A stretch of DNA of 64,000 nucleotides from Chamaecyparis obtusa (taxonomy: Eukaryota; Streptophyta; Pinopsida; Cupressales; Cupressaceae), in contig BSBK01000873.1 in assembly GCA_027943335.1 (NCBI GenBank), forward strand, positions 248,001-312,000, in the 5' to 3' direction. The notes below the pieces were generated by a model that was given only the letters and a program-made list of their open reading frames with translations, was not told the origin of the DNA and searched no databases. The translations under genes were made by a program, and so were the position numbers. How positions within the stretch are numbered: the first letter of the stretch is position 1; each line of letters starts with the position of its first letter. Shown here piece after piece: positions 39,011-51,900 of the stretch.

Positions 39011-39209
39011 GTCAATTCCCACTGGGATTTTTACCTATTTGGGTTTCCCCGTAACCATATTAGTGTTATGTGTTGATTTCATGTTTCACGTTTATGTTGA
39101 TGTTCATTTCGTTATTTAAGTATTCAAGTTTTGATTAAAGAATAAAGTAAAAATATAAAATATAGTGAACACTGATTCACCCCCCCTCTCAATGTTCCCA
39201 TTCCTAACA
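39011..39209 (+). repeat. A2 5' LTR, right part
   Basis: Matches the last ~200 bp of the 3' LTR at 46079-46274 and ends CATTCCTAACA. It contains the C7 tract before CTCTCAATG. Confidence 0.88.
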
Positions 39210-39211
39210 AT

Positions 39212-39223
39212 TGGTATCAGAGC
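39212..39223 (+). other. A2 primer binding site
   Basis: TGGTATCAGAGC starts two bases after the LTR end and is complementary to initiator tRNA-Met. Confidence 0.9.
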
Positions 39224-39263
39224 TCTGGTCCTTAGCACAAAAGTTTAACCACTTAAGGAGATC

Positions 39264-40394
39264 ATGAAAAAAGTAGAAATGGAACATCTGAAAAGAAATC
39301 TTGAGGCTTCTCTTGAAGACCTGGACAGATCTGAAAAAGAAATTGAAGAACTTAAAGAAAAAGTGAGTGATGCTCAAGTAGTCATCAAAAGGCTAAGAAA
39401 ATATTTGAAAGAATGCTCTACCAGTGATTTAGGGATAATGATCAAGAAGCTAAATGAAGAAAATTCATCCCTAAAAGAACAAATTGAAGAATTGGATGAC
39501 AAGCTAACCAACAACCAAGATGTCTACCATGATCAGATCAAAGATAACCTTCAATTGAATGAAAAATTGAGGCAAGAAAACATGGAAATTTGTGAACTAA
39601 GAAACAAAAAAGAAAGCATGGAATCTGAATTGAAAGAAGGTAAGAATCACATTGATAAATTACACACCAGTTTTGATTTGATAGAATCTTAGTTATATGC
39701 AAGAAGACTTAAAGGAGATACTAGTTGCATTGGATACAATTAAGCACAAAACCAAATTGACAACATGCGAGCGAGAATGAAAGCACTATAAAACACTCCA
39801 AATGCTAAGGAGAATGGAAGTTAGACTCAAGATCATATTGAGTCATCCAAGAATGAGTGCAAGCCAGTAGATCAAACTTGTTATGCATGTAACAAGCATG
39901 GACATATAGCAAGGAACTGTACATAGGTAATACCTTTCAATGGTTATTGTTATTCATGCAATAAATTTGGTCCTAGAGCTATGAATTGTAAAACAAGTCA
40001 GAAGAACAAGACTCAGCATAATCAGAGAAATCAAAATCAGCCAAATATAAGAAGCTCTTAGAATGTTACATGCCAGATATGTAACTATAATGGTCACTCA
40101 GCAAGACAATGTAAAATGGTGACCCATGTCAATGCACCAAGAAATATAAGGCCCCTAGTCATTTTTCACTCGTGTAACAAGGCTGGACACATCTCAAAGT
40201 TTTGTAGATCAAGGACGCAAGGTCAGGAAAACCCTAAAAAGCCTAAAGAACCAGTATTGGACACTGAAGGAGAAGTTAAGTTTGTGAAAGCTTCAGATAA
40301 TGAGAGCATGATTTGGTTAGAGGTAAAGAAGGATAAGGTTGATAAACATGTATTGGATGCATCCATAGTGGATGCACCCTCTACATCAGAATGA
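39264..40394 (+). pseudogene. A2 gag with four zinc knuckles
   Basis: ATG at 39264. The whole region stays in one frame. Residues ~1-140 form a long charged coiled coil (RSEKEIEELKEKV...), ended by TAG at 39690. Past it, four CCHC-type knuckles lie between 39879 and 40205: CYACNKHGHIARNC, CYSCNKFGPRAMNC (His replaced by Pro), CQICNYNGHSARQC and FHSCNKAGHISKFC (first Cys replaced by Phe). The tail is acidic and ends APSTSE with TGA at 40392. No UBN2-type capsid core is obvious. It would package element RNA. Five or six stops make it inactive. The TAG at 39690 is shared with A3. Confidence 0.8.
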
Positions 40395-40812
40395 ATGGCC
40401 CTTAGGGTCATAGGGGGAGCTAATTTAGCTCTAGACCCCTACGCGGCTGGTATACTCACTCTCATAGTATGTGCCTTTGGAATTAACTATTTGGAGACTA
40501 TAAGAACCTATTTGAAAAGAACACTAGCAGATTGTGTGAAAAATAAAAGAATTTTTTTTTTAGTGACAGCTTGGTTTACGCGACAAGCATTAATGGCAGA
40601 ATTTCTACTTTAAAGTACACAAAAGTTTGTAGGTCCCTCATTGCATTCAAATTAAGAGTGATTGGAGAGTAGAAGAGCACTTGTATTTGGTTGTGAAGGA
40701 TTGTAGATTGATTCACCAGTAATAAATAGTGCATTTGATCAGTTGCGGAAACCCTAGCTCCTCGCACCGATTCATAAGTCTTTGAGATCATTTGGAAAGT
40801 AATATACAAGTA

Positions 40813-43800
40813 ATGGCTACTCCCATTGTATTTGATGTAGTGGAGAAGAAGATATATGTGTTTAAGAGGCATTTTTTTAAGTCCACATTAGACGACCTAG
40901 AAGGTGCATTCTCCTACACTCCCATGGGTGTTATGCACATGGAAGACTAATATTAGGGCATACATATGCTACAAGAAGGAACTAGTAGGGTTGGATAGAA
41001 TAAGAGCGCACATAGAAACAATGATGAAACCTAACAAAACCTTCATGGATGAGTATGTGCAGTTGCATAATCATCCTATAGTGGAATATGCTATGACATA
41101 TGAGTTCTATGAGTCAGAATGGATCAAGATCCTACTTAGCAGGATCCATGATGACCTATTTTGGATAGGTGAAGTACTGGTGAGGATAATAAGAGATTTA
41201 ATTCATGATATGATAGGACTCTCAAAGACAGGCACCGTTCTTCCAGTGGGCAAGGATACTAGAAAAATTGTAGAACATGCCTACAAATCAAGAAGTGATA
41301 TGTGTGGAATGATAATAGAGCCTATAGAGGAGAAATACATCAAATTGATATCCATGATACTGGGATATAGGTTCCAGCACACCAGCAGATTAAACAGTGT
41401 GTTAGTGGCCACCATTCTAGTAGCAATAAGGTTGGTAAGTGAGAATGGAGAGTTAAATCTATGTGAGATCTTGTGCGGACATCTAATAAAAAAAATTAAG
41501 GTCATCAAGCATGACAAGACTAAGATATTCAAGTTTGGGTCCCTAATAATCTATATGTACTTCCACATTATTGGAAAAGTGTCTGATTTGTATCTAGAAA
41601 ATCTATGCCCACAATGCCACATATATATCTCAAGGCATGCATTGAGAGTACATTGAAGGATTACATGACACTAGAGTTGAAGAAATTTAGAGCCAAGATG
41701 TAGATGAGATATAGAATACCAGAGAGTATTGTAGAGAAATACAAAGATAGTATTTTTTTCATAGTTGAGACTGATACAACATGCATGGAGGCTGTTGAAC
41801 CAAGAACAAAGTGGATTCACCCATTGGGATATGAAGTGGAAGAGCCTATACTAGAGGCTTATGCTCAAGTCCTTTTGTGAGCACCTAAGGACCCCAGTGA
41901 ACCTAGATGGGGGACTTATGTAGAGAAGACAAGAGAGGTAGATGTTGCATTGAACAACGCAACAATAAAAAGAAAAGTTGCCAAGGTTACTTCAGAGATC
42001 TTGAGAATTCATGGAGTATCACAAGAAGACCTAGATAAATTAAGGGAAGAGAATATTGCTTTGGAATTAGAGAGTGCAACTACAACAAAGAAATAATCTG
42101 ATGACCCAAAGATGAAGAAGGTGAAAATTGAGAAATCTGATGATCAGAAGGGTAAAATAGATGATACCCCTTCTGCGCCCAAGGAAACCATTGACCTTAC
42201 TGCTCCTCCCAAGTATAAGGCAATGCCTAAGAGGAAGAAGGATATTAGCATTAGTCATCCATCCTCATGAGTAACAAGGAACATGAAGAACACTCAAGCA
42301 CCTCCAGAAGTAAGATTCAAACCCAGTCTCAGTGTGTTGAGTTCAAGAATCATTGATGAAGGATCAAGTTGGGAAGTTCTATGAGAAGTATACTAAAATT
42401 GACAAATCATAAATTCATGGAATGATTGTCAAACATATGCTGAAGTTCAAAAAGATAGTCCTTGAACTGAAGACTATGATTCTAGATAATGTATGGAACA
42501 TATTGTATGAGTCAAAAGTGACCACACTTCTATGAACCATTACTTGCAAGGCGGCTCAACAATGAGGCCTCTCAAAGTGGCTCATAGCTCTCTATGCATG
42601 GAGTTACAAGGGAGTATGAGTTTTTCTCTCAGCTAGAGCTACAAGAATGTGACCTTGCTAGTCAACCATACAATGAGAGATTCAAGTGAAGACAAGGGCA
42701 AGAATGCCAATATCTCCAAGAATCCAATGTGCTATGCAATGCAAGTCTAAAATGAGTATGCAATGTAAATCTAAATGAAAAATGCAAGCTTAATCTATCA
42801 AATGAAAGTGCAAACTAATCTATGAAGGAAATACAATGGATTTCAAGCCCCTAATTAAGCTATGTGAGATCTATTCTATTGCATAAAAGGAAATCTACAC
42901 TATGGATGCCATGAATGCAACTATGAAAGAAAAACTACTATGAAGTGCAACTAAAATGCAAATGCTTCAAAGCTTGAGTGTCTTCAAAAAGAGCTCCAAA
43001 ACCTGCAGCATAACATTAGCATCAAAACATGGTCTCCAAATGAAGAAGAGAGCTGTTCTTTTATAGGAAATGAGAGTCAATGGACGGTCAAGATTAAGAG
43101 GCAAAAGACTTAATCAGCGATGGAGAAAGGAAGAGAGCTCAATCCGTGTGCACAAGATGCCTCCAATAGGAAAATTAGAGTTGACTTTATGTCCATGTGA
43201 GACAAAAGTGTTTTTCTCTTTTTGTAAAATAGGAATAATGCTTTATTTGTGCAACTTAGGATAAGAGGAAAAAGGGTGGGCTTTTTTATTTATTTAAAAA
43301 GGGAGGAAATATTCCTTTTAAGTAAATAAAAACTTAGGATAAAATGGTTAGCCCATAGGATAAAATCCAATATATGATCAAAATTTAGATTTGATCAAGA
43401 AATTGATAATGTTGAAAATATTGATTACTGATAAAGATGATTCAGGGTTGATAAATCAAATAAATGGGGCCCAAGGTCTAGGCGACCATTTTAGGGTGCA
43501 TACACATATCAGAATTCCTAAAAAGATAGGTAATTGAAGAGGATCTAAGGATAAGAGAAAAGATTTCAGATGAAACCCTCCCTGTATGCACTCTAGCAGA
43601 GAAGACTTTATTATTGGATCTAGTGAAGCCTCACCTTAGAACCAAGACAAGAACATTAAACATTATGGATAAGAACTATGATTTGGTTGCTAAGGAAATA
43701 GAGAAAGAATTTGAGAAGTTTTCATGAATAGGCACATGTATCCACCTACTATGCCTACAGATCAAGTAACCACAAAGGTTTTAAAAGAGACCAAGCATAT

Positions 43801-45050
43801 ACCATCTACAGGTCCTCAAGATTCAACACATGTAGTTGATGCACCCATAGAGGTAGAGAAGTTTGTGCCTATGATAGAGACACACAAAGATGAATCAATT
43901 TTTATTGATAATGTAAAAGTTACTATGGCCTTTGTAAGTACACAAGAGCTTGAAAATCTTTGTGGTAATACTCCTCCCAATAAACAAGAAGTATTGATTG
44001 AGGATATAATAGATGAAAAGAAAAGGAAAGAAGATAGAAAAAGAAACAGAGAAAGAGAAAGAAAAGATAGAAGAAGAAAAAGGAGAAGAAGAGATAAAAA
44101 CAAGTGATTCAATAGATAAGCCTTCTGTTGAAATAAGAGTTAAACAAGAAATAGAGGATAGCACTCCCATTACTCCATCTCCCTCGGCAACATTGTTGTC
44201 AATTTTGACTCCTAACACAAACAGTTTGGATTCATGGGGAGAAGAAGACCTGATCAAGATTAGTGTCTTAGCTATGGAAAAGCCAAAGAGAAACAAGTAA
44301 TGTGGAGTCCCTTATTTGTAGAGTTAGTGAACATATTGAACAACCTATTGGCTTCAGACAAGAAAGTGACCAAGTTCAATACAGTTGATGATATTAGCAA
44401 CATCCTCACAGCTTTTTAAACTAACTTTGCTAGCTTGGAAGAATATGCATCTCAAGTTGTAGAAGAGAAGTATATGGAGAAAAGGATAAATGAGTTGGTC
44501 AGTAACTTCTCATTAGACCTTAGTTCACTCAAAGTTGGACAAACAACTTTGAAAGAGTTTGTAGCAAAAGGAAGAAAAATTATTGGTGACTGTATGAATC
44601 AAGATAAGTTGACAGCTGATCACTCCAAGAAGATTCAAGAAGTAGAGGATATGATTGAAAAGGTGAGGAAGTCAGTAGAAGATCCCTCTATTGACATAAA
44701 CATGTGTAACAATGTATATCAAGGACAGATTGACAAAATTAAGAAGGCAGAAAAGGAGATATCAAAGATAAGGGCTAGGAAAACTCAGCTTAGAAATGCT
44801 CTTGCGCCCTCACTAGATATACTTAATTAGAATATCAAGGAGATTGATGCTACCATGGTGACATATGATCATGGTCCTAGCATAGATTTGGAGAAGATGG
44901 AAAATCTACAGTATGCACTATGCACCCATCTCCAGACTGTTAATTCTAGATGTTTTCTCACTATAATTATTTGTAGATATAGTTTTGAAGCACCTTTTTC
45001 ATTAATTTCATAGAGGGATTATGTATAAAATATGGAGTTATAGATATATA
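40813..45050 (+). pseudogene. A2 ORF2, unknown long protein
   Basis: I do not recognise this protein. It starts MATPIVFDVVEKKIYVFKRH, shifts frame near 40930, then reads KELVGLDRIRAHIETMM and ESEWIKILLSRIHDDLFWIG. TAG at 41701 follows KKFRAKM. WIHPLGYEVEEPIL lies at about 41814. A basic Pro/Lys-rich linker runs to 42513, then a 1-kb insert (42514-43511), a Glu/Lys-rich stretch (43990-44100), SLDSWGEEDLIKISVLAMEK (44222) and a helical C-terminus (44435-44830) ended by TAG 44828. It matches 55341-58533 of A3 throughout. The N-terminal third is globular in composition and faintly recalls plant-mobile-domain proteins. No polymerase, protease or integrase motif is present. Confidence 0.7.
42514..43511. 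mobile_element. ~1-kb insertion in A2 ORF2
   Basis: Found by comparison with A3: A2 matches A3 up to about 42513 (GAACATATTGTATGAGTC) and again from about 43512 (AATTCCTAAAAAGATAGG), where A3 runs straight through near 57015-57030. The insert has no coding motif. It contains a CTTTTATAGG box at about 43054 and could be a solo LTR, but I could not fix its ends or a target duplication. Confidence 0.65.
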
Positions 45051-45165
45051 AAGAAGATGTACAGTAAAGAATATAAGGGAGATATAAGATAGAAGTTTTT
45101 GAATAAGAGATAAGTTAGCAACTGTGTCATATTCCTTTGTTGCCATCAATGAAAAAGGGGGAGAT

Positions 45166-46274
45166 TGTTGGAAAGTTGACTATACTAGAGTATATGACTT
45201 AATATATTATTTTAATTATGGAAAAAAAGTCATATAGTGTTTTGGAGTCAGCGCAATTGATGAGTAGATCAGAAATTGGCTAAATGTTGAAGATTGGATA
45301 GTGTACAGAATACTTGAAGATCAAAGCATTAGCACATGTGCATATGACATAATTATGGTGTGCACCCTAGAAGTTAAGATGGTAAGATCATATTCATGCT
45401 AATTCTAAGAGCACATGATCAAAAGATTCAGTATGAGGAAGATACAGAGAGTTCAAGTTGCACAGACAGTGAATGCTAGAGAAGAGCAGAGCAAGCAACT
45501 GACTGTTGGTATTTTGGTTTGTGATCATATTATTATGATGTAAAGGCTATGTGCCTATTGTAAATAGGTTTCCAACATATAATTATGTTTTTTTGTAAAC
45601 ATACTCGAGCCAATTCAATTGGAAGCGTTGTATGTAATCCATTAAAGGGCCGACCTGGTTATTTGTTTTGTATGTGCATATAAATATGAGATGCACCCAT
45701 TGTAATTAGTATGGAAGTTGATATAGAACTAAGATAAGAAGAGCAGAAGTGTGGAAATAATTGATAAGATGTATTAGAACTTTTCAAGAGGTCAAAGTGT
45801 CAGCACATCAAAGGAACTGATCAGACAAACAGTTTCACAGTGGCAGTTCATCCAACATATATAGTGTGTATCTGAGATCAGAAGGTTGTAGCCTTCACCA
45901 CTTGAGTAGTGAGCTCTAGGATGGTGTGTCCACACCCCTAATAGAGTTATTTCAAAAGACTCGTAATAGGGTTCAAACCTTGACCAGGTCACTGTACTAA
46001 ATATATTATAAAGAAACTCCTAACAGGGTTAATGATCTTCTAGCAAGGATCATAAAACACCAGTACATAATATTAGTGGGTGTCAACTCCCACCGGGGTT
46101 TTTACCTATTTGGGTTTCCCCGTAACCATATTGGTGTTATGTGTTTATTTCATGTTTATGTTGATGCTCATTTCATTATTTAAGTATTCAAGCTCAGATT
46201 AAAGAATAAAGTAAAAAGATAAAATATAGTGAACATTGATTCAGCCCCCCCTCTTAGTGTTCCCATTCCTAACA
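45166..46274 (+). repeat. A2 3' LTR (1109 bp)
   Basis: Follows the polypurine tract AAAAAGGGGGAGAT (~45152-45165). Starts TGTTGGAAAG, ends CCTAACA. TATAAATA at 45679-45686. C7 tract at 46245-46251. Confidence 0.92.
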
Positions 46275-47764
46275 AACACTACCTCATACATCAAGTTGAG
46301 GAGATTGAATTGTGTGGACTTGTACAAACTAGGTCAATGTGGATGGTTGAGAGGCACTTGAAATTTATTAAGGGCTTGGTTCGACAAAGAGAATATCCTG
46401 AGGGTTCTATGGTGGAGGGATATATGGTATACCAGACCATGGTGTGCATTAGTGAATATCTTCCCAAGTTTTCTGTAAATATCCATGTAGATCACATTTG
46501 GGATCCCAAATCTATTAGAAAATTTGAAGGGGACTACTTGATGGGGAAAGGTATATTGAGGAAAGTGAGAGGTATTTATATAATGTTATTGTAGTTTATT
46601 AATTCTTATAGATCTTCAATATAAGTTGTTTCTAAGCGGTCTATTTGTTTTCTTTACAGTTGGGTGTGAGTGGGATGCACTACATTTGTATATTGCAAAT
46701 AATCTTGATTGGATGATGGTATGGATTCAACAATCTCAAGAAAATGGTCACTGATTAACATGATATGGTGTTACATCATTGGTTAAAGAAGCTCATTGAA
46801 ATGGAGATTCCAATATTATGCCAATGGTACTTGATCTAGCATATGGTTTAAGAAATAAAAAGGTACGTATAAGTTTACAAACCATGTTCCATAAGTTTAA
46901 TATCAACTCATGGATCGATGCAAATAATCTTGACATGTTTGAATAATTGAAGATCAAACACCACAAAGCTATGTACTATCATGGCAGTAAATTTTGAAAA
47001 AAAAATTTAGACGACATGAAGAAAACTTGTGATTCTAGGATAAGTGCAGTCTTCGAGGTCACTAATATTTCATCTAGAAATGACATACATCCTCAACAAT
47101 CTGAAAATTGATACTATGACATGTTGGATGATATACTTGAGTGCAACTTTAATTTATTCAAATTAGTTCTATTTTTTGTCAAATGGTATAGGCTACGGCT
47201 AAATCAAATGATCCTGATAGGATTATTATTGAACATGATAGTGGATTTACAATGATTAATACAAGGTCATTTGAGTCAGTTGGAGATGAGCCCTATGTTC
47301 TTCTAGGCCTATGTGAACCAGTGTTTTATTTTGGTGTTCCACATAAACCGGGTTGGTCATTTGTTGTTAGACATGATCAAAGAGCAAGGTCGATAAAGTA
47401 TAATGTGATGGAAGAAGAAGATACTGAAGAAATAGAAGATGATATAAATGATGATCACGGATGACTGTTATACAATGAAGAACAAAAAGAAGAATAAAAT
47501 GATGATGATTCTGATGATGGTGATGATGATGGTGATGATGGTGATAATCATGATCATGGTGATGAAGATGATGTTGATCAAGGTGATGATGGTCATGATG
47601 ATGAGGGTCATGATAATGGTGAAGAATATGGTGGTGGTGTTGGTCATAATGATGATGACAACAATGACGATGATCAAGGTGACAAGTATGATGATGGTGA
47701 TGATAATGATGATGATCTTGATGATAGTCATGATGATGACATGGATGAAGAGGATGCTCAATAA
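46275..47764 (+). pseudogene. TNP2 transposase, C-terminal part
   Basis: Continues the frame broken at 34287. It opens HYLIHQVEEIELCG and continues VERHLKFIKGLVRQREYPEG and SMVEGYMVYQTMVCISEYL, the DUF4218-like block of TNP2 transposases. An intron-like gap follows 46590. Then GCEWDALHLYI (46670), RISAVFEVTNISSRNDIHPQ (47040) and DMLDDILECNFNLFKLVLFF, followed by GFTMINTRSFESVGDEPYVL and the DUF4216-like end VFYFGVPHKPGWSFVV (47330). The protein ends in a long Asp/Gly/His tail encoded by a GAT-rich tract, with TAA at about 47762. Scattered stops make it inactive. Confidence 0.88.
47490..47760 (+). repeat. GAT-rich imperfect microsatellite coding an acidic tail
   Basis: About 270 bp of (GAT)n/(GGTGAT)n. 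In the TNP2 frame it reads as runs of Asp with Gly, His, Glu and Asn. Other frames and the reverse strand give Met-rich and Ile-rich ORFs that are artefacts of the repeat. Confidence 0.85.
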
Positions 47765-47777
47765 CATGATCAATGAA

Positions 47778-48885
47778 ATGTATGTCAAGGTATGATCAAT
47801 TTCACGTATATGAGGTATTGATTTATTCATAGAAATTTGTTTGACTTGTATGTTTGTATAATTAAGTTATTATGTGTTGAACTCTAATGTTATGGAGTAT
47901 ATTTTGAATCATGTAAATTTTTTCTTCTATGTAATTTGTAGCTTACATATCATGTAATTTTTGGCTAACTTAAGATAAATAATTTACATATGCAAGAAAT
48001 TTAATGCCTTTGACATGGATCGATAGGTATAATTTATTATTTGGTTTCCTTCTCTTTAGTCAAAAAAATATATAGATCCTACTATGTCTCTCATTTGATG
48101 GATTACAGGTATCACCAAATAGGTATTTGTCTGATTTGTCTTCCTCAAGTGAGGAAAATGTAGGAATAGAAGACAAAAGTGAGACATCTAGTAGGTCTAA
48201 AGTAGGGAGAACTAGAGGTCAAAAGATTAGAAGAAAATTCAATAAACGAATGCAATTTTTCCTTGCTGAGGGGGGGTCATGTTCTTATGATAATGAGACC
48301 AAAGGAAATAGGAAGGTTCCCTTAAGGTAGACACATCTTTAGAAAGAGTGGGTACCTAAGGAACTACCTCTAGTTAACACTAATTTTTCTGGTAAAGAAA
48401 GGATATATCACATAGCTCCTAATGCATTACATGGTTTGGGTTTATTTTCCATGGATGACATAAAGGTTAGTTATAATCAAGTTGTTGAATTGATGGAGTA
48501 TGTAGGACCTTGTTACAATTACAATAATTGGATGCAGATTGTGCAATATAAAAAAAGTATGTGTAGGTATGCATTGTCAAAAAATTATATACAATGCAAA
48601 GTAAATGATCAAACTAAAAGGCTTGCTATGTATATTGATGGAAGGCCAAAAGAAATAGGGAATATTGTAGGTTTTATAAATATTTCTCAACCTATGTCAA
48701 CTAATAAGCGATTGAATTGTATATTCAAGGTACGCGATGGAAATCATGTATTTGTATGTGTGATAAAATCAATAAGTGCAGGGGAAGAGCTTATGATAGA
48801 TTACAATTTGAATTGTGTAGATACAAAAAAATTCCCTATCATGGGACTCGAAAGTATAACATTTAAACCAATTGCATCCAATTAA
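47778..48885 (+). pseudogene. SET-domain protein inside the CACTA element
   Basis: A likely short first exon ATG TAT GTC AAG (47778-47789) has a GT donor. The acceptor CAG at 48106-48108 opens exon 2 in the same phase. After a Ser/Glu-rich and basic lead (RTRGQKIRRKFNKRM) with two TAG codons (48328, 48340), a SET lysine-methyltransferase fold follows: HGLGLFSMDDI, ELMEYVGP, YIDGRPKE, GNIVGFINIS, then HVFVCVIKSISAGEELMIDY, and TAA at 48883. The GEEL.IDY motif and the Tyr are kept. The usual NHSC is NISQ, and no post-SET cysteines are seen, so activity is doubtful. It lies between the two transposon genes on the same strand, which suggests capture by the transposon. Confidence 0.78.
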
Positions 48886-48991
48886 TATTGACTCCAATAT
48901 ATAGTCTACTATTTTATTAAGAATATTTTTGGGTAAGTTTATTACTTTGATTTCACTGTTGATTGCTAAGAATTACTAATCTTTGTCACAG

Positions 48992-51900
48992 GGCGACATG
49001 GATCCACCTCAAGATACATGTGGGGATGCTCCTCACATTACAACTTCTTCATCAAAGGTAAACCTTAATTAGTGTAATTATACAAATTATATAGAAACAA
49101 ATGTCATATTATTATGTTCTTTTCTTTATGGCTTTGGAGTTATTTTGATAGAATTTTACTAATATTGATGTCACAACTTGATACTTAATGATAGGGAAAA
49201 GAAAAATGACAGCAGATCAATTGTGATATAAAATTGAGGCAGAATTTATAGATGACATCACATGTAGCATTAACCCTGTATTCATGGCTACTAAAATTAT
49301 AAATAAATATAGTAAATAAATTCTTAACCTTGTCATGGAACCAAACAAAACTGAGGAGATAGAGGCACTCAAAGATGAATTGATACGTAGAGTCAATTTT
49401 ATGAATGTAAGAAATAATTAATCTTAAGCAATAATTGAAGTTCAATAGATGTTTATATTCAATACTATCTTATGGATCATGATCTAAAATATGATGTGTT
49501 CTTCTTACAAAATTTTTTGACACCTGTGAAACATGGTCAATATGGTGAGGGTTGTAGTGCAACACAACCTTCATGTAAATAATCCTTAAACCTTTAACCA
49601 TTAATTTAACCTTTGTATGCATTATTGACTCAACTTATGTTTGGAATGCCTCTAGTACCCCATTTAATCTTTATCCATTGCAAATTTTTTTGATAACAAT
49701 GTATTCTTTATCTCATGATGAAGTGAAAAAGCCTCCTTCGATCAAAAATCCGATATCAGTGGTTGCATTGTCTACAACAAGGAGCTTACATACATCTTCC
49801 TTTGTATCGAATACAACTGGTAAAACCTTATTTTTCTATATTTTGTTATGTGCTAATCATACATTGATTATTTTTCTTGTGTGAATTTTATACACTACAT
49901 GGAACTATTTTGTGCACTAATAGATACACCTACACGTGGTACAAGAACACATCAGACTAGTACTAGTGAAGATCAACCATTTCCTGGATCAGCCCGTGTT
50001 ACTAGTACTGGTTTGTTTGCGGGGACATTGTTGTTGAACAAGAAAAATATGTTTCTGTTAAAAGTACCAAAGCTTCCAGGTGCTTTAAAATTGTTATTAT
50101 TTATAGTGTAATTGTAGTTTACTTATACATAACTCATTTTGGACTGATAATCCCATAATTCTTTTGTAGGAAATGATGTTTTTATGATCATGTTTTTGAA
50201 ATGACATTGAAGCTATCTGGGCCCACCATATGTAAAAGGTACGTAGGTTCATAATATTGGTACAATATGTTTATTATCTTCCATTTATTGTACTATATTA
50301 AAGTTATGATATCTAACAATTTTGTTTTTTCAAAAAAGGTGGAATGAACAGGATGCTGAATTAAATAATCAGCTCATTAAATCTTTAGAGGACCTCTTTG
50401 GAAATAAAACTTTTGACAGTGTCATGATTCTTAAAAAAGCATCCAAACATATAAAGACTATGAGGGACCAATATAGAAGGGCTCTAAAGGATAACCAAAG
50501 TATGAGCATCCTCCTATGATTCCACTGATGGAGTGGAATGAAATAATGGAAGATGCAAAAGAGAAAAGGCTAAAGGGTAGTGGAATTCAACTAGAAGATG
50601 GAAAAAGAAGGTATGTCGTAATAGTATTAAGTAGAATGTAATCATGCACTAATTAGTGATCTTTGTAAATATATAATCTAACATGTTTCAAACTTTTCAT
50701 AGACTGCAAGACACATCAAAAGCTACACAAGCGAGATTAAAAAAGGTTAGCCAACACAAACTTGGATCTGGTGGCATTGGAATTTCATATCAAATTTTAA
50801 CATATAAGGTTGCAAATAATTTTGTTGAATCAAATCATACATGCAAAAGTGATGATATTAAACAAAAAATATAGGGTATGAAATTCAATTTAGAGCCCAC
50901 AGATGAAGATGTGCCTGCACGCCTATGCCAAGAATCCAAAATCCATAATGAAGAATCTGCTACACCAGATGAGACACAAGTAAATTGGTCAAATGAAAAG
51001 TAAATCAAATTGAATAGTTAATTTCAAACATAAATTGACTATTTCATGATAACAATGCGCATGACATTTCACTGTAGCCTTCAAATCCTATCATAGAACC
51101 TGGGCATGATGAAAGCCATGATGTGAATCAAAGTGGTGGAGGTATTAATTTTCTATTGGAAATAAATTACATGAGTATTAATAGAATTTAACATCTTTAA
51201 TTGCAATTGGTTGTGTAACCTTTTTTGAATATTTTAGAACATGTTGAGCATGTTGAGGTGGTGGTAGATCAAAATGTTATTGTACATGATGTGGCATTGT
51301 CGGGTATGTGCAGGATCATGGTATGCCAAAAAGTGGCGATGTGAAAAAGAAGTCTTGATTGATAGACTCTTTGAAAAACAACTATAACTTTCAAATAATT
51401 TAACATTTTTTAAATTTGAAATATACATCACATTCTATACTTCACCTAATAAAATAATAATAAAAAATTCTTTCAATTTGATGAAGTTTAGACTAAGTTA
51501 AGGTGGTCAGACATGAGAGTTTTTATATTCAAGAAAATTTGTAGCAGAAAAATCATAATTAATTATTTACTTGGAAAAAAATTCAAAAAAATATACATCA
51601 CATCTAGACATGAGTCTACTACTTTTATCTAGAATCTTATACAAAAATATTATCATTTGATTTTGTTGATTGTGATCAAACATATACCTACTCGTTATCT
51701 TTCTAGTCTCGATTGATAGACTTATTAAAAAATAGCTATAACTTTCAAACTGTATAACATTTTTAAAATCTAAAATATGTGTCACATTCTATGCTTTTCC
51801 TACTAAAAGAAAAATTTAAAAAAATTTCAATTTGATAAAGTTTAGGCTAAGTTAATGTGCTCAGACATGAGAGTTTTTTATTCTGGTAAAGTTGTAGAAG

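Larger units (their letters stand above)
34288..46274 (+). mobile_element. family A copy A2, inserted in the TNP2 gene
   Basis: Bounded by TGTTGGCAAG at 34288 and CCTAACA ending at 46274. Flanks are AACAA (34283-34287) and AACAC (46275-46279), a 5-bp target duplication with one mismatch. Order: 5' LTR (split), primer site, gag, ORF2, polypurine tract, 3' LTR. No protease, integrase or reverse transcriptase of its own; the only pol domains inside belong to a separate copia insert at 35121-39010. A further ~1-kb insert interrupts ORF2. Without the inserts the element would be about 7.1 kb, close to A3 (7274 bp). Confidence 0.88.

Noticed and set aside
43816..44296. Ser/Phe-rich minus-strand ORFs
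   Set aside because: Antisense shadows of the Lys/Glu-rich part of A2 ORF2; the same shadow appears at 57541-57879 in A3.
34288..46274. A2 as an autonomous copia element using the pol at 35140-37080
   Set aside because: That pol lies inside the 5' LTR of A2, upstream of its primer site, and ends with its own different 3' LTR, so it belongs to a nested element.
47448..47830. Met-rich plus-strand ORF and Ile-rich minus-strand ORF
   Set aside because: Both are other-frame readings of the GAT-rich tract that codes the acidic TNP2 tail.
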